Positions 45,767 through 54,775 of a stretch of DNA of 64,000 bases are shown here, piece after piece. Below the pieces are notes generated by a model. The model was not told the DNA's origin. It did not search any database and saw nothing but the letters and a program-made list of their open reading frames with translations. The position numbers and the translations under genes are program-made. The stretch's first letter is position 1. Each line of letters starts with the position of its first letter. This DNA comes from Alteromonadaceae bacterium. Lineage in GTDB: Bacteria; Pseudomonadota; Gammaproteobacteria; Enterobacterales; Alteromonadaceae. Where the stretch lies: positions 1-64,000 of the forward strand of contig JABXHM010000100.1 of assembly GCA_013373625.1 (NCBI GenBank), written 5' to 3'.

Positions 45767-47653
45767 TTAACTCGATGTAGGTTTAGGGTTGGCAATCACA
45801 CAGTTTCTTCCTGCTTGCTTAGCCATATACAGGCGCTCGTCGGCAAGTTTCAGTAGGCTCGTGTGTTCGTCATCCTGATTGATTATGGCACTGGCAACAC
45901 CGCCACTCACAGTAAGATGAATGGTTTGACCTTCATATTCACAGGGGCTTTGTTCAATAGTCTGGCGCATACTTTCAATCAGCTGGCAGGCGCCATCTAT
46001 GTCGGTGTTAGGCAAGATAATAACAAACTCTTCACCACCGTAACGACAAACATCGTCACTGGGCCGCTTCAAACTCGCTTGTAATTGCGTCGCGACCTGA
46101 ATAATGCAGGCATCGCCGGCGCTGTGGCCATATTTGTCATTGACCTGTTTAAAGTGATCGATATCAACCATCGCCAGCGCCAGCGGCGTTTGTTCACGGC
46201 GGCTCCGACGTCCTTCTGCAATAAACCGTTTGTCAAAATGGCGACGATTACGTATGCCGGTAAGCGGATCAATTGTATTGAGCTTTTCCAGCTCCCGATT
46301 AGCCTCAGAGAGTTCCCTCAAGGCAATTTCAAGCTCTAGCGTACGTTCTTGTACTTTGTACTCTAGCTCGTTTTGGGCATCCCGCTGAACGTCAATCAAC
46401 GCTTGCTTGGCACCCACCGCATTGCGCTCCTGCTCTAAGGCAACTTCTTTAGCCTCAAACATCTGCTCACGCTGACGGCTATAGCCAATGGCCAGAATAA
46501 AAGCAAGCATTAGTGATTCAATGGTCGCCCCATAGACCAGTAACAACTGTGAAGGAGCATTCATCGATACAATACCCAGGTTGTCTAAACTGGCTGAAAA
46601 CGCACTTAACCCGAGTCCGCCCCACGCTAGCGCGTAGTATCTGGCCATAATTACTTTGCGGTAGCCGTACCAAATGACTACACCCATTATTAAAAATACA
46701 GCGATGGTTAACAGCGTCAAAAATAGCTTTATAGAAATTGCGTAATCAATCACTAACGAGCTCACCGTTAGCGCAGCAAACGCGAGCGCCAGCCCCCTCA
46801 AATACTTTTCAGTATGCGTACTGTGGCGCTTCACTTCTAACAGCGAAGATGAAAAAAGCGCGGCAAACATCAATGTTGCACTGCCTAAAAAGCTCACTGC
46901 TTTAGCCTGAAACCACACTTGCTCGGGCCATAAGTACTTAAAGCTATAGCCATGTAAGGTTGCCAGCGTCAGGCCCAGACAAACCACATAACCGCTGTAA
47001 TATAAAAATGTGAAGTTTTTCGTGGTAAAGAAGAAAAACAGGTTGCTCACCCCCATGGCCAACAACAATCCGAAAAACAGGCCCATTATGAGATTGACAC
47101 TACTGATATGCTGGCCAAAGGTTACGCGTTGCCAAATTTTGACCGGTATTTTTACCGCACTGGTAGAACGCGCTTTAATGAAGACACGAACAGGTTGCTC
47201 ACTGTCAGGAAGCGGTATTATTAAGCCCTGATACAGGCGCGGTCGCTGCGCAAAGGGCTGAGCGTCGCCGCCGGAAAATATTTCTTGCACCACGCCTTTT
47301 TGTTCAACCCAAACAACAATGTTATCCAGCAATGGGTAGTCGAGCTCAATATAAGACTCTTTGCTATCAGTATTGGCAGATGCTAAGTCAAATCGTAACC
47401 AGTGAACCTGGTCGCTAAAACCAAACGACACTGGATTATCAACCTTGGTCCAGCTGCTTTCGGAGAGCATGTGAATTTGCTCGAACTCCATGTTCTCAGT
47501 GCTTTGAAAGCTGTAAAGGATTGGTCGATAGTTGCCGCCTGGATTATTGCTGGTAACCTGTGCGATGACAATGAGTATGGCAATAACTATCACAATAGTA
47601 ATACTGAATAACCATTTCTCTGTTGCCCGTGTCGTGGACGCAAAAAGTTGCAT
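45767..47653 (-). CDS. Membrane diguanylate cyclase with 7TMR-DISM sensor
   Basis: About 628 residues from the ATG at 47653 (13 nt after tatD); the open frame reaches 47722 but would overlap tatD. One signal-anchor helix precedes a 7TMR-DISMED2 periplasmic domain (about 60-190), seven membrane helices, a coiled coil (about 405-460) and a GGDEF domain with RYGGEEFVIILPN. The I-site RPSD, five residues upstream of GGEEF, is intact, so product inhibition by c-di-GMP is expected. The EAL domain is absent. The ligand of the sensor is unknown. Confidence 0.92.
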   Translation of the reverse strand: MQLFASTTRATEKWLFSITIVIVIAILIVIAQVTSNNPGGNYRPILYSFQSTENMEFEQIHMLSESSWTKVDNPVSFGFSDQVHWLRFDLASANTDSKESYIELDYPLLDNIVVWVEQKGVVQEIFSGGDAQPFAQRPRLYQGLIIPLPDSEQPVRVFIKARSTSAVKIPVKIWQRVTFGQHISSVNLIMGLFFGLLLAMGVSNLFFFFTTKNFTFLYYSGYVVCLGLTLATLHGYSFKYLWPEQVWFQAKAVSFLGSATLMFAALFSSSLLEVKRHSTHTEKYLRGLALAFAALTVSSLVIDYAISIKLFLTLLTIAVFLIMGVVIWYGYRKVIMARYYALAWGGLGLSAFSASLDNLGIVSMNAPSQLLLVYGATIESLMLAFILAIGYSRQREQMFEAKEVALEQERNAVGAKQALIDVQRDAQNELEYKVQERTLELEIALRELSEANRELEKLNTIDPLTGIRNRRHFDKRFIAEGRRSRREQTPLALAMVDIDHFKQVNDKYGHSAGDACIIQVATQLQASLKRPSDDVCRYGGEEFVIILPNTDIDGACQLIESMRQTIEQSPCEYEGQTIHLTVSGGVASAIINQDDEHTSLLKLADERLYMAKQAGRNCVIANPKPTSS

Positions 47654-47666
47654 AGCAAATACTCTG

Positions 47667-48437
47667 TTATTCGAATAATAAACAGCTATTTTGAAAAGTA
47701 GCCGATTCAACCTGAGCGACATCGAGCCCTTTTAGCATCGCCACTGACTGGCCCACATGGGGTAATGAAGCGGGCGAATTGTTACGTTGCCTTGGCTTTA
47801 GTGTTTTAGGATACAAGTAGGGCGAATCGGTTTCCAGAATTAAACGTTCTAAGGGCAACTCGGTCACAGCGTGTTGTAACATCGCGCCGCGCTTTGGATC
47901 GCAAACCCAGCCGGTCACCCCGATATATAAGCCGTAAGAAAGATAGGTATGCATCTGCTCTGCTGTACCAGTAAAACAATGCGCAATGCCCCCTGACAGT
48001 AATGTTACATAGGGTTGTAAACACGCACATTGATCATCAAAGGCATCTCGCTCGTGTAGATACAACGGTTTGTTAAACTCACAAGCAAGCTCTATTTGCG
48101 CTTCGAACACCGCTCTTTGCACATCCCGCGGTGAGAAGTCGCGGTTATAATCCAGGCCACACTCTCCAATGGCAACAACACCGGCACTGTTAATGCGGCT
48201 GCGCAATTCAGCCCAATGCTGCGGTCTGACATCTTTAGCATGGTGAGGGTGGACACCCAGGGTATAGCAAATTGTTTGTGGGAATTGTTGATAAAATGAC
48301 TCTGCCCGCGCCCACTCATCGGGATGGGTGGTAATCAGGCATATACGCGTGACATTGGCTTTTGCAGCAGCGGCAATGGTTGCTTCAGCGGGTAAGCGTT
48401 GATCAAAAACATTTACCCCGGCATCAAACCATGCCAC
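47667..48437 (-). CDS. tatD: TatD-family metal-dependent deoxyribonuclease
   Basis: 256 residues, TIM-barrel hydrolase. The N-terminus has the TatD-type DAGVN in place of the HxH of the YcfH group, followed by GVHPHHAKD, GECGLDY, CHCFTG-like HCFTG and LETDSPYLYP. E. coli TatD is a 3'-5' exonuclease. It is encoded 1 nt after the unknown gene that separates it from tatC. Confidence 0.94.
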   Translation of the reverse strand: MAWFDAGVNVFDQRLPAEATIAAAAKANVTRICLITTHPDEWARAESFYQQFPQTICYTLGVHPHHAKDVRPQHWAELRSRINSAGVVAIGECGLDYNRDFSPRDVQRAVFEAQIELACEFNKPLYLHERDAFDDQCACLQPYVTLLSGGIAHCFTGTAEQMHTYLSYGLYIGVTGWVCDPKRGAMLQHAVTELPLERLILETDSPYLYPKTLKPRQRNNSPASLPHVGQSVAMLKGLDVAQVESATFQNSCLLFE

Positions 48438-48438
48438 C

Positions 48439-49044
48439 TTACTTTATCCGCTTGACTTTTATACGACTGTTGACGCCGTCATAGCTCATATAAAAAGAGC
48501 CAAGCAAGCCACGCTCAACATATACGTCTTGTCCGTTTTTAAGCCTCATTCTACTACTGTCGGTTTGTTTCCAAACGGAGCCATTTTTCAGGTATACACT
48601 GCGCCGGCCAAGCGGCCCACTTTTTACATTGGTCACCGTTGAGGTAATACGCTGGATCTCTTCAACCGGTGATTTAGGTGCTAAACCGAACTCATTGGCA
48701 GGATCCGCCTGGGAGCCTTTACGTTCTGTCACTGCTTCGTTGGCACGAGCGACCGCTAATGGCTGCTCTTTTTTTAACTCAGTCGAAGTCTCAGCATGCT
48801 CGGCCGGAACGTTCAACTTAGCTTTCGCTTTGGATATACTCGCAGACTGGCTGTCGGGTGTTTGTGACCTGGACGGCCCAGGTTGTGTTGTGCTGATTGT
48901 CAGTGCATCAAAACAAGCAAGGCGCTCACGGTCGGCCTTGATCAGCTTGCAAGCTGCAACCCCCTCCTGCAGTGTTTCACTCTGCACAGCTGGCGCTAAG
49001 AGTAGCCCCCCGCTGAGTAAAGTAATCAAAGCAAAATTGTTCAT
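48439..49044 (-). CDS. Exported protein of unknown function in the tat operon
   Basis: 201 residues. A signal peptide (about 1-22, ending VQSE) precedes a short motif VAACKLIKADRERLACFDAL of the type seen in several periplasmic proteins (ACxxIxxDxxRLxCYD). A low-complexity polar linker (about 50-125) follows. The C-terminal conserved segment (SVYLKNGSVWKQTDS and LKNGQDVYVERGLLGSFYM, about 148-195) looks like a small beta domain. It lies 43 nt after tatC and 1 nt before tatD. Its function is not known to me. Confidence 0.75.
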   Translation of the reverse strand: MNNFALITLLSGGLLLAPAVQSETLQEGVAACKLIKADRERLACFDALTISTTQPGPSRSQTPDSQSASISKAKAKLNVPAEHAETSTELKKEQPLAVARANEAVTERKGSQADPANEFGLAPKSPVEEIQRITSTVTNVKSGPLGRRSVYLKNGSVWKQTDSSRMRLKNGQDVYVERGLLGSFYMSYDGVNSRIKVKRIK

Positions 49045-49087
49045 AAACAGCGTCCTGTATACTTATTATAATCCGCAGGTAAAGACA

Positions 49088-49849
49088 TTACCCGCCTGAT
49101 TTATCCACTTCTGGCTGGTCATCTTGTTCGTCATCTTCATCATGAGAATAAAACGAGCCGACGATAATGCCAAACTCATACAAAATCCACATGGGTATGG
49201 CGAGCAAAGACTGTGAAATGATGTCAGGTGGAGTCAGTAGCATGCCCACCACAAACGCCCCGACAATAACATAAGGTCGTTTTTGACGAAGACTGTCTGC
49301 ATCAGTCATACCGGTCCAGCACATTAAGACAATGGCCACCGGAATTTCGAATGACACACCAAACGCAAAAAACAATTTTAAAACAAAATTGAGATAACTA
49401 TTAATATCCGTTGCAACGGTAACGCCTTCTGGTGCGACTGAAGTAAAAAATGCAAAAACTACCGGGAACACTACGAAATACGCGAAAGCCATGCCCGCAT
49501 AAAATAGTAATGTACTGGAAAACAGCAACGGCGCGACGAGTTTTTTCTCGTTGCGGTACAATCCCGGTGCTACAAACCCCCACACTTGATATAGCACATA
49601 GGGAATGGCTAAAAAGAACGACAGCACCATGGTGAGCTTGAAAGGCGCAAAGAATGGCGACGCCACGTCAGTTGCGATCATCGACGAATTAACCGGTAAC
49701 GTTTTTAATAACGGTTGTGCCAGTAGTTGATACAAGTCGTTAGAAAAATACGCTAAACAAATAAATACCAGCAGCACACTGAGTACGGCGCGCAGCAATC
49801 TTGAGCGCAGCTCAATCAAGTGCGAAATAAGGCTATTTTCTTCGGTCAT
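49088..49849 (-). CDS. tatC: Sec-independent protein translocase TatC
   Basis: 253 residues, six transmembrane helices, beginning with LISHLIELRSRLLRA. The conserved glutamate-bearing stretch FFLAIPYVLYQVWGFVAPGL and FGVSFEIPV are clear. TatC binds twin-arginine signal peptides together with TatB. It starts immediately after the tatB stop. Confidence 0.97.
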   Translation of the reverse strand: MTEENSLISHLIELRSRLLRAVLSVLLVFICLAYFSNDLYQLLAQPLLKTLPVNSSMIATDVASPFFAPFKLTMVLSFFLAIPYVLYQVWGFVAPGLYRNEKKLVAPLLFSSTLLFYAGMAFAYFVVFPVVFAFFTSVAPEGVTVATDINSYLNFVLKLFFAFGVSFEIPVAIVLMCWTGMTDADSLRQKRPYVIVGAFVVGMLLTPPDIISQSLLAIPMWILYEFGIIVGSFYSHDEDDEQDDQPEVDKSGG

Positions 49850-50149
49850 TTAAGGCTTTTTATACGGTTCTTGAACAGATTCGGCAGACTTTTTAAGCTC
49901 GTCGACACTGCTCTGTAATTCCGGTGAAAGGTCTTTTAGGCCTTGCTGCTCAGCTTTTTTCAGGTTCTCGTGTAATTCGTGCACACGCAACTGATGCTCA
50001 ACTTCTTCTTTAAAGCCTGAAGCGACATTACGTACGCTGCGTACGGTTTTTAATGCCGAACGCAATGCACCAGGCAACCGCTCTGGCCCCAGGACCAGCA
50101 GCGCCATGACACCAATAAGAAGAATTTCCCAAAACCCGATATCGAACAT
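49850..50149 (-). CDS. tatB: Sec-independent protein translocase TatB
   Basis: 99 residues. FDIGFWEILLIGVMALLVLGPERLP is the TatB N-terminal helix with the conserved glutamate and GPERLP hinge, followed by an amphipathic helix and a charged tail. Shorter than E. coli TatB (171), with a reduced tail. Its ATG overlaps the tatA stop by 1 nt. Confidence 0.96.
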   Translation of the reverse strand: MFDIGFWEILLIGVMALLVLGPERLPGALRSALKTVRSVRNVASGFKEEVEHQLRVHELHENLKKAEQQGLKDLSPELQSSVDELKKSAESVQEPYKKP

Positions 50150-50385
50150 TAGTGTTTTTCTTTCACTTCACTATCAGTTTTAGCCGACTGCTCTTCAGCC
50201 TGCGGTTTATCTTCAACCTTGGCTTGCTGCTGTTTAAAGTCAGCATCTTCTTCCGATACTGCTTTTTTAAACCCTTTTATCGCACCACCTAAGTCAGAGC
50301 CTATGCCCTTTAACTTTTTGGTACCAAATAACAACACGACTATTACCAGTACAATCAGTAATTGTACCCAACCAATATTACCCAT
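50149..50385 (-). CDS. tatA: Sec-independent protein translocase TatA
   Basis: 78 residues from the ATG at 50385, which has GAGG 5 nt upstream; the longer open frame to 50424 lacks a ribosome site. Signature GWVQLLIVLVIVVLLFGTKKL, with FGTKKLK hinge and amphipathic helix (GSDLGGAIKGFKKA). Forms the pore of the Tat pathway. First gene of tatABC-unknown-tatD. Confidence 0.96.
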   Translation of the reverse strand: MGNIGWVQLLIVLVIVVLLFGTKKLKGIGSDLGGAIKGFKKAVSEEDADFKQQQAKVEDKPQAEEQSAKTDSEVKEKH

Positions 50386-50753
50386 AAAAACCTCTAACTT
50401 ACATCTGTTGGTACAGTATGCCACTGACTGTCGTCTTCGCCAGCACTTTTATCGATTAATCGCTATATTCTGCCGAGCAATTGTCTGTTCAACAGCGATT
50501 GAGTGCTGATTTACTTACCATATCAAGCCACACGCTGTCATTTAAACCTGCTGATTTACATTGCGGCATGCGGCGAAAAATAATTTGCAGCGACTACAAT
50601 TATCGCGCAAGCTTAAAAGAGTAATCAGGCTGGTTAGTCTGCCTGACATCTACAATTTGTTGACTACTCCTCGATAGCAAAGTTCAACAAAGCGCAAGGC
50701 AAACATCTTTAATTTAATGAGAGTTTAGAGGTATTTCAGGCTCTTGATAGGGT
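50386..50753. other. Intergenic region, tatA / exported protein
   Basis: 368 nt between divergent genes. I find no ORF with a good start and no strong promoter consensus on either strand by eye, and no repeats of note. Confidence 0.4.
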
Positions 50754-51734
50754 ATGTATATTGTGTTTGTTAATACCACGGGTTTAGCGAGAACGTTAGG
50801 CATAATGGCTGTAGTTTGCTGCCTGAGTAGCAGGCCGTGCGTCGCTGAGCAAACCGCTAGCGAAGAACCTGTGTCGGATGCCACGCAACCGCATAGCTGG
50901 CTGGATCGATGGCACAGCAATTTTAGTGAGTCGATGCATTACACGGCGCAACAATTAGACGATTTTTTTGCACTTGAAACCAGTAATAAACACCAGGAAG
51001 CACGCGCTGAAGGTCGGGTCAGGTTTGGTTGGGAGCCACGCTCCACTGCATTGGCCGAGCAGGATTTCAGGTTTCGTATAAGAGTTAAGTTACCTGCCCT
51101 CGAAGACCGCGTTGATTTATTACTCTCAGACGATGACAGTTTTAATCAGGACGATTCGATACGAGCAGCCCGTGACTCGGTGGACGATGCGCAAAACTCC
51201 GCTACCCTGGCATTGCGGTATCAGAAACAACAAGACTCATCCCTGTCCTACCGGGTTGGCGCAGGTCGCCGCGGCCAGCTTTTTGTCAAAACTGAGTACG
51301 ATCAAAACTACGCTTTCAATGATGCTTTCAATATCGACTATGATGCCGAGCTGTACTATTACACCCGTGACGAGCTCGGCGCAGAACTAGGTCTTAACTT
51401 TAACTTTTCGCTGGCAAACGATAACTATCTGCGTTTCAGAAATCGCTATTTTTACCGGGATCGGTTTAACGATTGGTTTTGGCGTCACGAAATACAGTTG
51501 CTGCGCCCTGTATCACAACAAAGTGCCGTCCTATTCAGGTTCGTTACCAACGGTGTATCCCGTCCTAACCACCAGCTTGGTGAAGTTTACACCAGCGCTC
51601 GCTGGCGCACTAACTACCTCCGTTCCTGGCTCTTTTTTGAGCTAGAACCCTTTGTTATTTGGTTACGGGAGGAAGACTTTAATGCTTCAGTTGGTGTTGC
51701 CATGCGCTTTGAATTTTACTACGGAAAAATATAA
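50754..51734 (+). CDS. Exported beta-rich protein, probable outer-membrane protein, function unknown
   Basis: 326 residues. The N-terminus is hydrophobic (LGIMAVVCCLSS), with predicted cleavage near residue 31. The mature part has a short helical start (WLDRWHSNFSESMHYTAQQLDDFF). It then alternates aromatic and polar strands (DFRFRIRVKLPAL, LSYRVGAGRRG, YDAELYYYTRDELGAELGL, YLRFRNRYFYRDRF), ending in a strand MRFEFYYGKI. This pattern fits an outer-membrane barrel. I recognise no named family. The start has only a short-spaced AGGG. Confidence 0.7.
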   Translation: MYIVFVNTTGLARTLGIMAVVCCLSSRPCVAEQTASEEPVSDATQPHSWLDRWHSNFSESMHYTAQQLDDFFALETSNKHQEARAEGRVRFGWEPRSTALAEQDFRFRIRVKLPALEDRVDLLLSDDDSFNQDDSIRAARDSVDDAQNSATLALRYQKQQDSSLSYRVGAGRRGQLFVKTEYDQNYAFNDAFNIDYDAELYYYTRDELGAELGLNFNFSLANDNYLRFRNRYFYRDRFNDWFWRHEIQLLRPVSQQSAVLFRFVTNGVSRPNHQLGEVYTSARWRTNYLRSWLFFELEPFVIWLREEDFNASVGVAMRFEFYYGKI

Positions 51735-51816
51735 TTCACTCCGCCAAGCGGCAATGCCGGGTAAACCGTCGAATTTACCTGCTTTATGCTTCTTGCCGCC
51801 CTCCTTCAATCGCCAT

Positions 51817-51843
51817 AAAAAAGGCCAGCGATAGTAGCTGGCC
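51817..51843 (-). terminator. Rho-independent terminator after ilvH
   Basis: Minus-strand GGCCAGC-TACTATC-GCTGGCC hairpin followed by six T, about 35 nt beyond the ilvH stop. Confidence 0.87.
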
Positions 51844-51875
51844 TGACATCTAACTTTACTATTTCAACAACAAAT

Positions 51876-52373
51876 TTAAGGGCGGAGTGCTCGCTCGCCA
51901 CGGGCTAAACCACACACACCGGTTCTCGATGACTCGATAATTTCTGTGCACTGCGCCATGGTTGTTGCAAACGCATCGAGTTTGTCTGTCGTTCCCGTCA
52001 CTTCCATGGTGTAGTTGCTCACCGACACATCAAGAATGTTTGCGCGAAAGATATCAGCGTTACGCTTAACTTCAGCCCGGACAGATTCACTGCGGGTAGC
52101 AACTTTGATCAACATCATTTCGCGTTCTATATGGGTGTTTTCCGATAAGTCGACCACCTTAAGTACGTCAATCAGTTTATTAACCTGCTTGGTGATCTGT
52201 TCAATCACCTTATCATCGCCATGAGTAATAATGGTTAGCCGCGATAAACTAGCGTCTTCTGTCGGCGCAACACACAGCGAATCAACATTGTATCCGCGTT
52301 GTGAAAACGCACCGACTATACGAGACAGTGCACCCGGGGCATTTTCCATTAATACAGAAATAATTCTTCTCAT
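51876..52373 (-). CDS. ilvH: Acetolactate synthase, small (regulatory) subunit
   Basis: 165 residues. An N-terminal ACT domain (ISVLMENAPGALSRIVGAFSQRGYN, 4-28) binds valine for feedback inhibition. The C-terminal domain (about 80-165) activates the large subunit. Its ATG overlaps the ilvI stop by 1 nt, so subunit synthesis is coupled. Length matches IlvH of E. coli rather than the shorter IlvN/IlvM. Confidence 0.96.
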   Translation of the reverse strand: MRRIISVLMENAPGALSRIVGAFSQRGYNVDSLCVAPTEDASLSRLTIITHGDDKVIEQITKQVNKLIDVLKVVDLSENTHIEREMMLIKVATRSESVRAEVKRNADIFRANILDVSVSNYTMEVTGTTDKLDAFATTMAQCTEIIESSRTGVCGLARGERALRP

Positions 52374-54121
52374 CAGGTTCTCTCCGTCTTACTTAAACGC
52401 ATGTCGTCCATTGCGCCATATTTGATCTGCATAGGATAAACGTGTTCATTCTGGTCGACCAGGATATCCATAAATACTAAGCGGTCTTTAATCGCAAAGC
52501 ACTTCTCCATGGCACCCTCTAACTGGTCGAGTGAATCAACTTTAATCCCAACATGACCATACGCTTCAACCAGTTTCACAAAATCTGGCATTGACTCCAT
52601 GTAAGAATGCGAATGACGGCCTTTGTAGATCATGTCCTGCCACTGGCGAACCATGCCTAATGCGCGGTTATTCAACGAAATAATTTTAATCGGCAAGTTG
52701 TACTGCAGGCAGGTTGCCAGCTCCTGTATATTCATTTGAATACTACCATCACCGGTAACGACCACCGACGTTGCTTCCGGGTGAGCAAATTGCACGCCCA
52801 TTGCTGCAGGCAACCCAAACCCCATAGTGCCTAGTCCACCAGAGTTGATCCATTGGCGGGGCTTTTTATACGGATAATACAAAGCGGCAAACATTTGATG
52901 CTGGCCAACATCCGAACTGACGTAGGCGTCACCATTAGTGTGCTTATATAGCGATTCAATAACACGCTGTGGCTTTATTTCGGTATCGCCCTGCTCATAA
53001 TTCAGGCATTGACGTGCACGCCACTGATTAATCTGCTGCCACCAATCAGCCAGCTTATCGCTTTGGCCAGTCAACTCTTCAGGCTTTAACAGTTCGAGTA
53101 TTTGCTCAAGCACTACATCAACCGAGCCAACAACAGGAATGTGTGCGTTAATAGTTTTAGATATAGACGCCGGATCAATATCCACATGAATAATCTCAGC
53201 ATGCGGACAAAATTTCTCGACATTATTGGTAACGCGATCATCAAAGCGTGCACCCAGCGCAATAATGCAATCTGCATTGTGCATGGTTTTATTCGCTTCG
53301 AGCGTACCATGCATACCCAGCATGCCAACGAATTGTTCGTGGGTGCCGGAAAACGCGCCGAGCCCCATCAGCGTACAGGTCACCGGGGCATGCATCAGTT
53401 CAGCTAATTGCGTCACTAACCCTGAGGCCTCAGCCGCAACAGCACCACCACCTACATACAGTACCGGACGTTCGGCTTTTTGCATTGACGCCACAGCCTT
53501 TTTAACCTGCTTCATATGGCCGCGGACAGTAGGATTATACGAACGCATTGTTACATCGGTAGGAAAAACATACGGATGTTCTTCCTGGACGTTAACAATA
53601 TCTTTAGGTAAATCAACAACCACCGGACCAGGACGCCCGCTATTAGCAATGTAATAGGCTTTTGCTATGGCATCAGGAATATCTTCAGGACGTTTCACCA
53701 AAAAGCTATGCTTTACGACGGGTCGGGAACACCCAACCATATCGGTTTCCTGGAAGGCATCTTCACCGATATGCATCGACGGCACCTGCCCGGACAGCAC
53801 AACCATGGGGATAGAGTCCATATAGGCCGTTGCAATACCCGTTAGGGTGTTCGTTGCGCCCGGACCTGAAGTGACCAGTACTGTACCCGTTTTGCCTGTC
53901 GAGCGTGCATAACCATCTGCCATATGGGCAGCTGCCTGTTCATGACGCACGAGCACATGTTTGACATCATCCTGTGCAAATAATGCATCATAAATGTCAA
54001 GTACGGCACCACCCGGGTAACCGAACACATGGGTAACTCCTACATCTTTTAGCGCTTCCACCACCATGGCGGCGCCCGACATCATCTTCACGGTCTTATC
54101 TCCTACTGGATGTTTTGCCAA
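52373..54121 (-). CDS. ilvI: Acetolactate synthase, large (catalytic) subunit
   Basis: 582 residues. Condenses two pyruvates (or pyruvate and 2-oxobutyrate) in branched-chain amino acid synthesis using TPP, Mg2+ and FAD. The catalytic glutamate lies in VRHEQAAAHMADGYAR. FAD and TPP regions are present (GDGSIQMNIQELAT ... NNRALGMVRQWQ). Upstream is a long AT-rich gap that may hold its control sites. Confidence 0.96.
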   Translation of the reverse strand: MAKHPVGDKTVKMMSGAAMVVEALKDVGVTHVFGYPGGAVLDIYDALFAQDDVKHVLVRHEQAAAHMADGYARSTGKTGTVLVTSGPGATNTLTGIATAYMDSIPMVVLSGQVPSMHIGEDAFQETDMVGCSRPVVKHSFLVKRPEDIPDAIAKAYYIANSGRPGPVVVDLPKDIVNVQEEHPYVFPTDVTMRSYNPTVRGHMKQVKKAVASMQKAERPVLYVGGGAVAAEASGLVTQLAELMHAPVTCTLMGLGAFSGTHEQFVGMLGMHGTLEANKTMHNADCIIALGARFDDRVTNNVEKFCPHAEIIHVDIDPASISKTINAHIPVVGSVDVVLEQILELLKPEELTGQSDKLADWWQQINQWRARQCLNYEQGDTEIKPQRVIESLYKHTNGDAYVSSDVGQHQMFAALYYPYKKPRQWINSGGLGTMGFGLPAAMGVQFAHPEATSVVVTGDGSIQMNIQELATCLQYNLPIKIISLNNRALGMVRQWQDMIYKGRHSHSYMESMPDFVKLVEAYGHVGIKVDSLDQLEGAMEKCFAIKDRLVFMDILVDQNEHVYPMQIKYGAMDDMRLSKTERT

Positions 54122-54590
54122 TTACAGATTTCACTCTGATCTTCATTTGCCCTGCGTATGCTTAGGCAGGTCACTAAATAGGTTTTCACACTCACAGTTA
54201 CGCTGCCCGCGGCAGTATGTAACCTGTTGCGCTACGCGGACTATATCTAAGGCATCGGGAAGATCAAACAACTTTTTCAATAATAGTGAGATACAAACCC
54301 AAAGAAAGGCTTATTTTAGGACAAACATTTCGTTTTAATAAAAATCAACCCTAAATTTAGGATTTTATTGTTTACATGAAATTAACAGTTTAACTCGCGA
54401 CCATTTCGTCTTTAGCATTAATAAATAAGGGAATATCTTAATACACCAGTTAAAATGTCATTCCAAAAGCCACTATTTAATTAGGATAAACCTTTCGATA
54501 TGAGCGCATTAGTAATATTCGCTTATATCCAATATCAATCTGATGTATAGCGCTTACCTGCATACCATCAGTATTTAACGGCCCAGCGCT
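54122..54590. other. AT-rich region upstream of ilvI
   Basis: About 470 nt with no credible gene. TTAGGA occurs three times (54316-54321, 54357-54362, 54481-54486), once inside the palindrome CCTAAATTTAGG (54350-54361). These could be regulator sites for ilvIH or for the exporter operon. No attenuator with a Leu/Val/Ile-rich leader peptide was found. Confidence 0.35.
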
Positions 54591-54660
54591 TGCGGACACG
54601 AGCATTAAAAAGTGTCCGCAAGCGGACAGTGACAGTGTCCGCACATTCTGAAACGGACAC
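54591..54660 (+). promoter_or_regulatory. Upstream activator sequence cluster for the sigma-54 operon
   Basis: Five half-sites of one motif in 70 nt: TGCGGACAC (54591-54599), GTGTCCGCA (54612-54620), GCGGACA (54622-54628), GTGTCCGCA (54635-54643) and CGGACAC (54654-54660), alternating in orientation. The middle pair forms TGTCCGC-AA-GCGGACA. The cluster ends about 40 nt before the -24 element. This is where an NtrC-type activator would be expected to bind, the candidate being the regulator at 59471. Confidence 0.7.
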
Positions 54661-54701
54661 TCTAAAAAAATAAAAACTATAATTAACAAACACTTAAATT
54701 T

Positions 54702-54717
54702 TGGCACGTATCTGGTA
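54702..54717 (+). promoter_or_regulatory. Sigma-54 (-24/-12) promoter of the ABC exporter operon
   Basis: TGGCACGTATCTGGTA matches the consensus TGGCACG-N4-TTGCW at the whole -24 element and at the -12 G and flanks, with exact spacing. The predicted start is about 54727, roughly 50 nt before the first ORF. Confidence 0.75.
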
Positions 54718-54775
54718 TCAGTACTGACATGAATAATGGAGTACGACTCATTTTACATTTACCGGGGTATAAACC

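Noticed and set aside
48629..49099. 156-residue plus-strand frame opposite the tat-operon unknown gene
   Set aside because: It lies opposite a gene with a signal peptide, ribosome-site spacing and operon position; the antisense frame has no such support.
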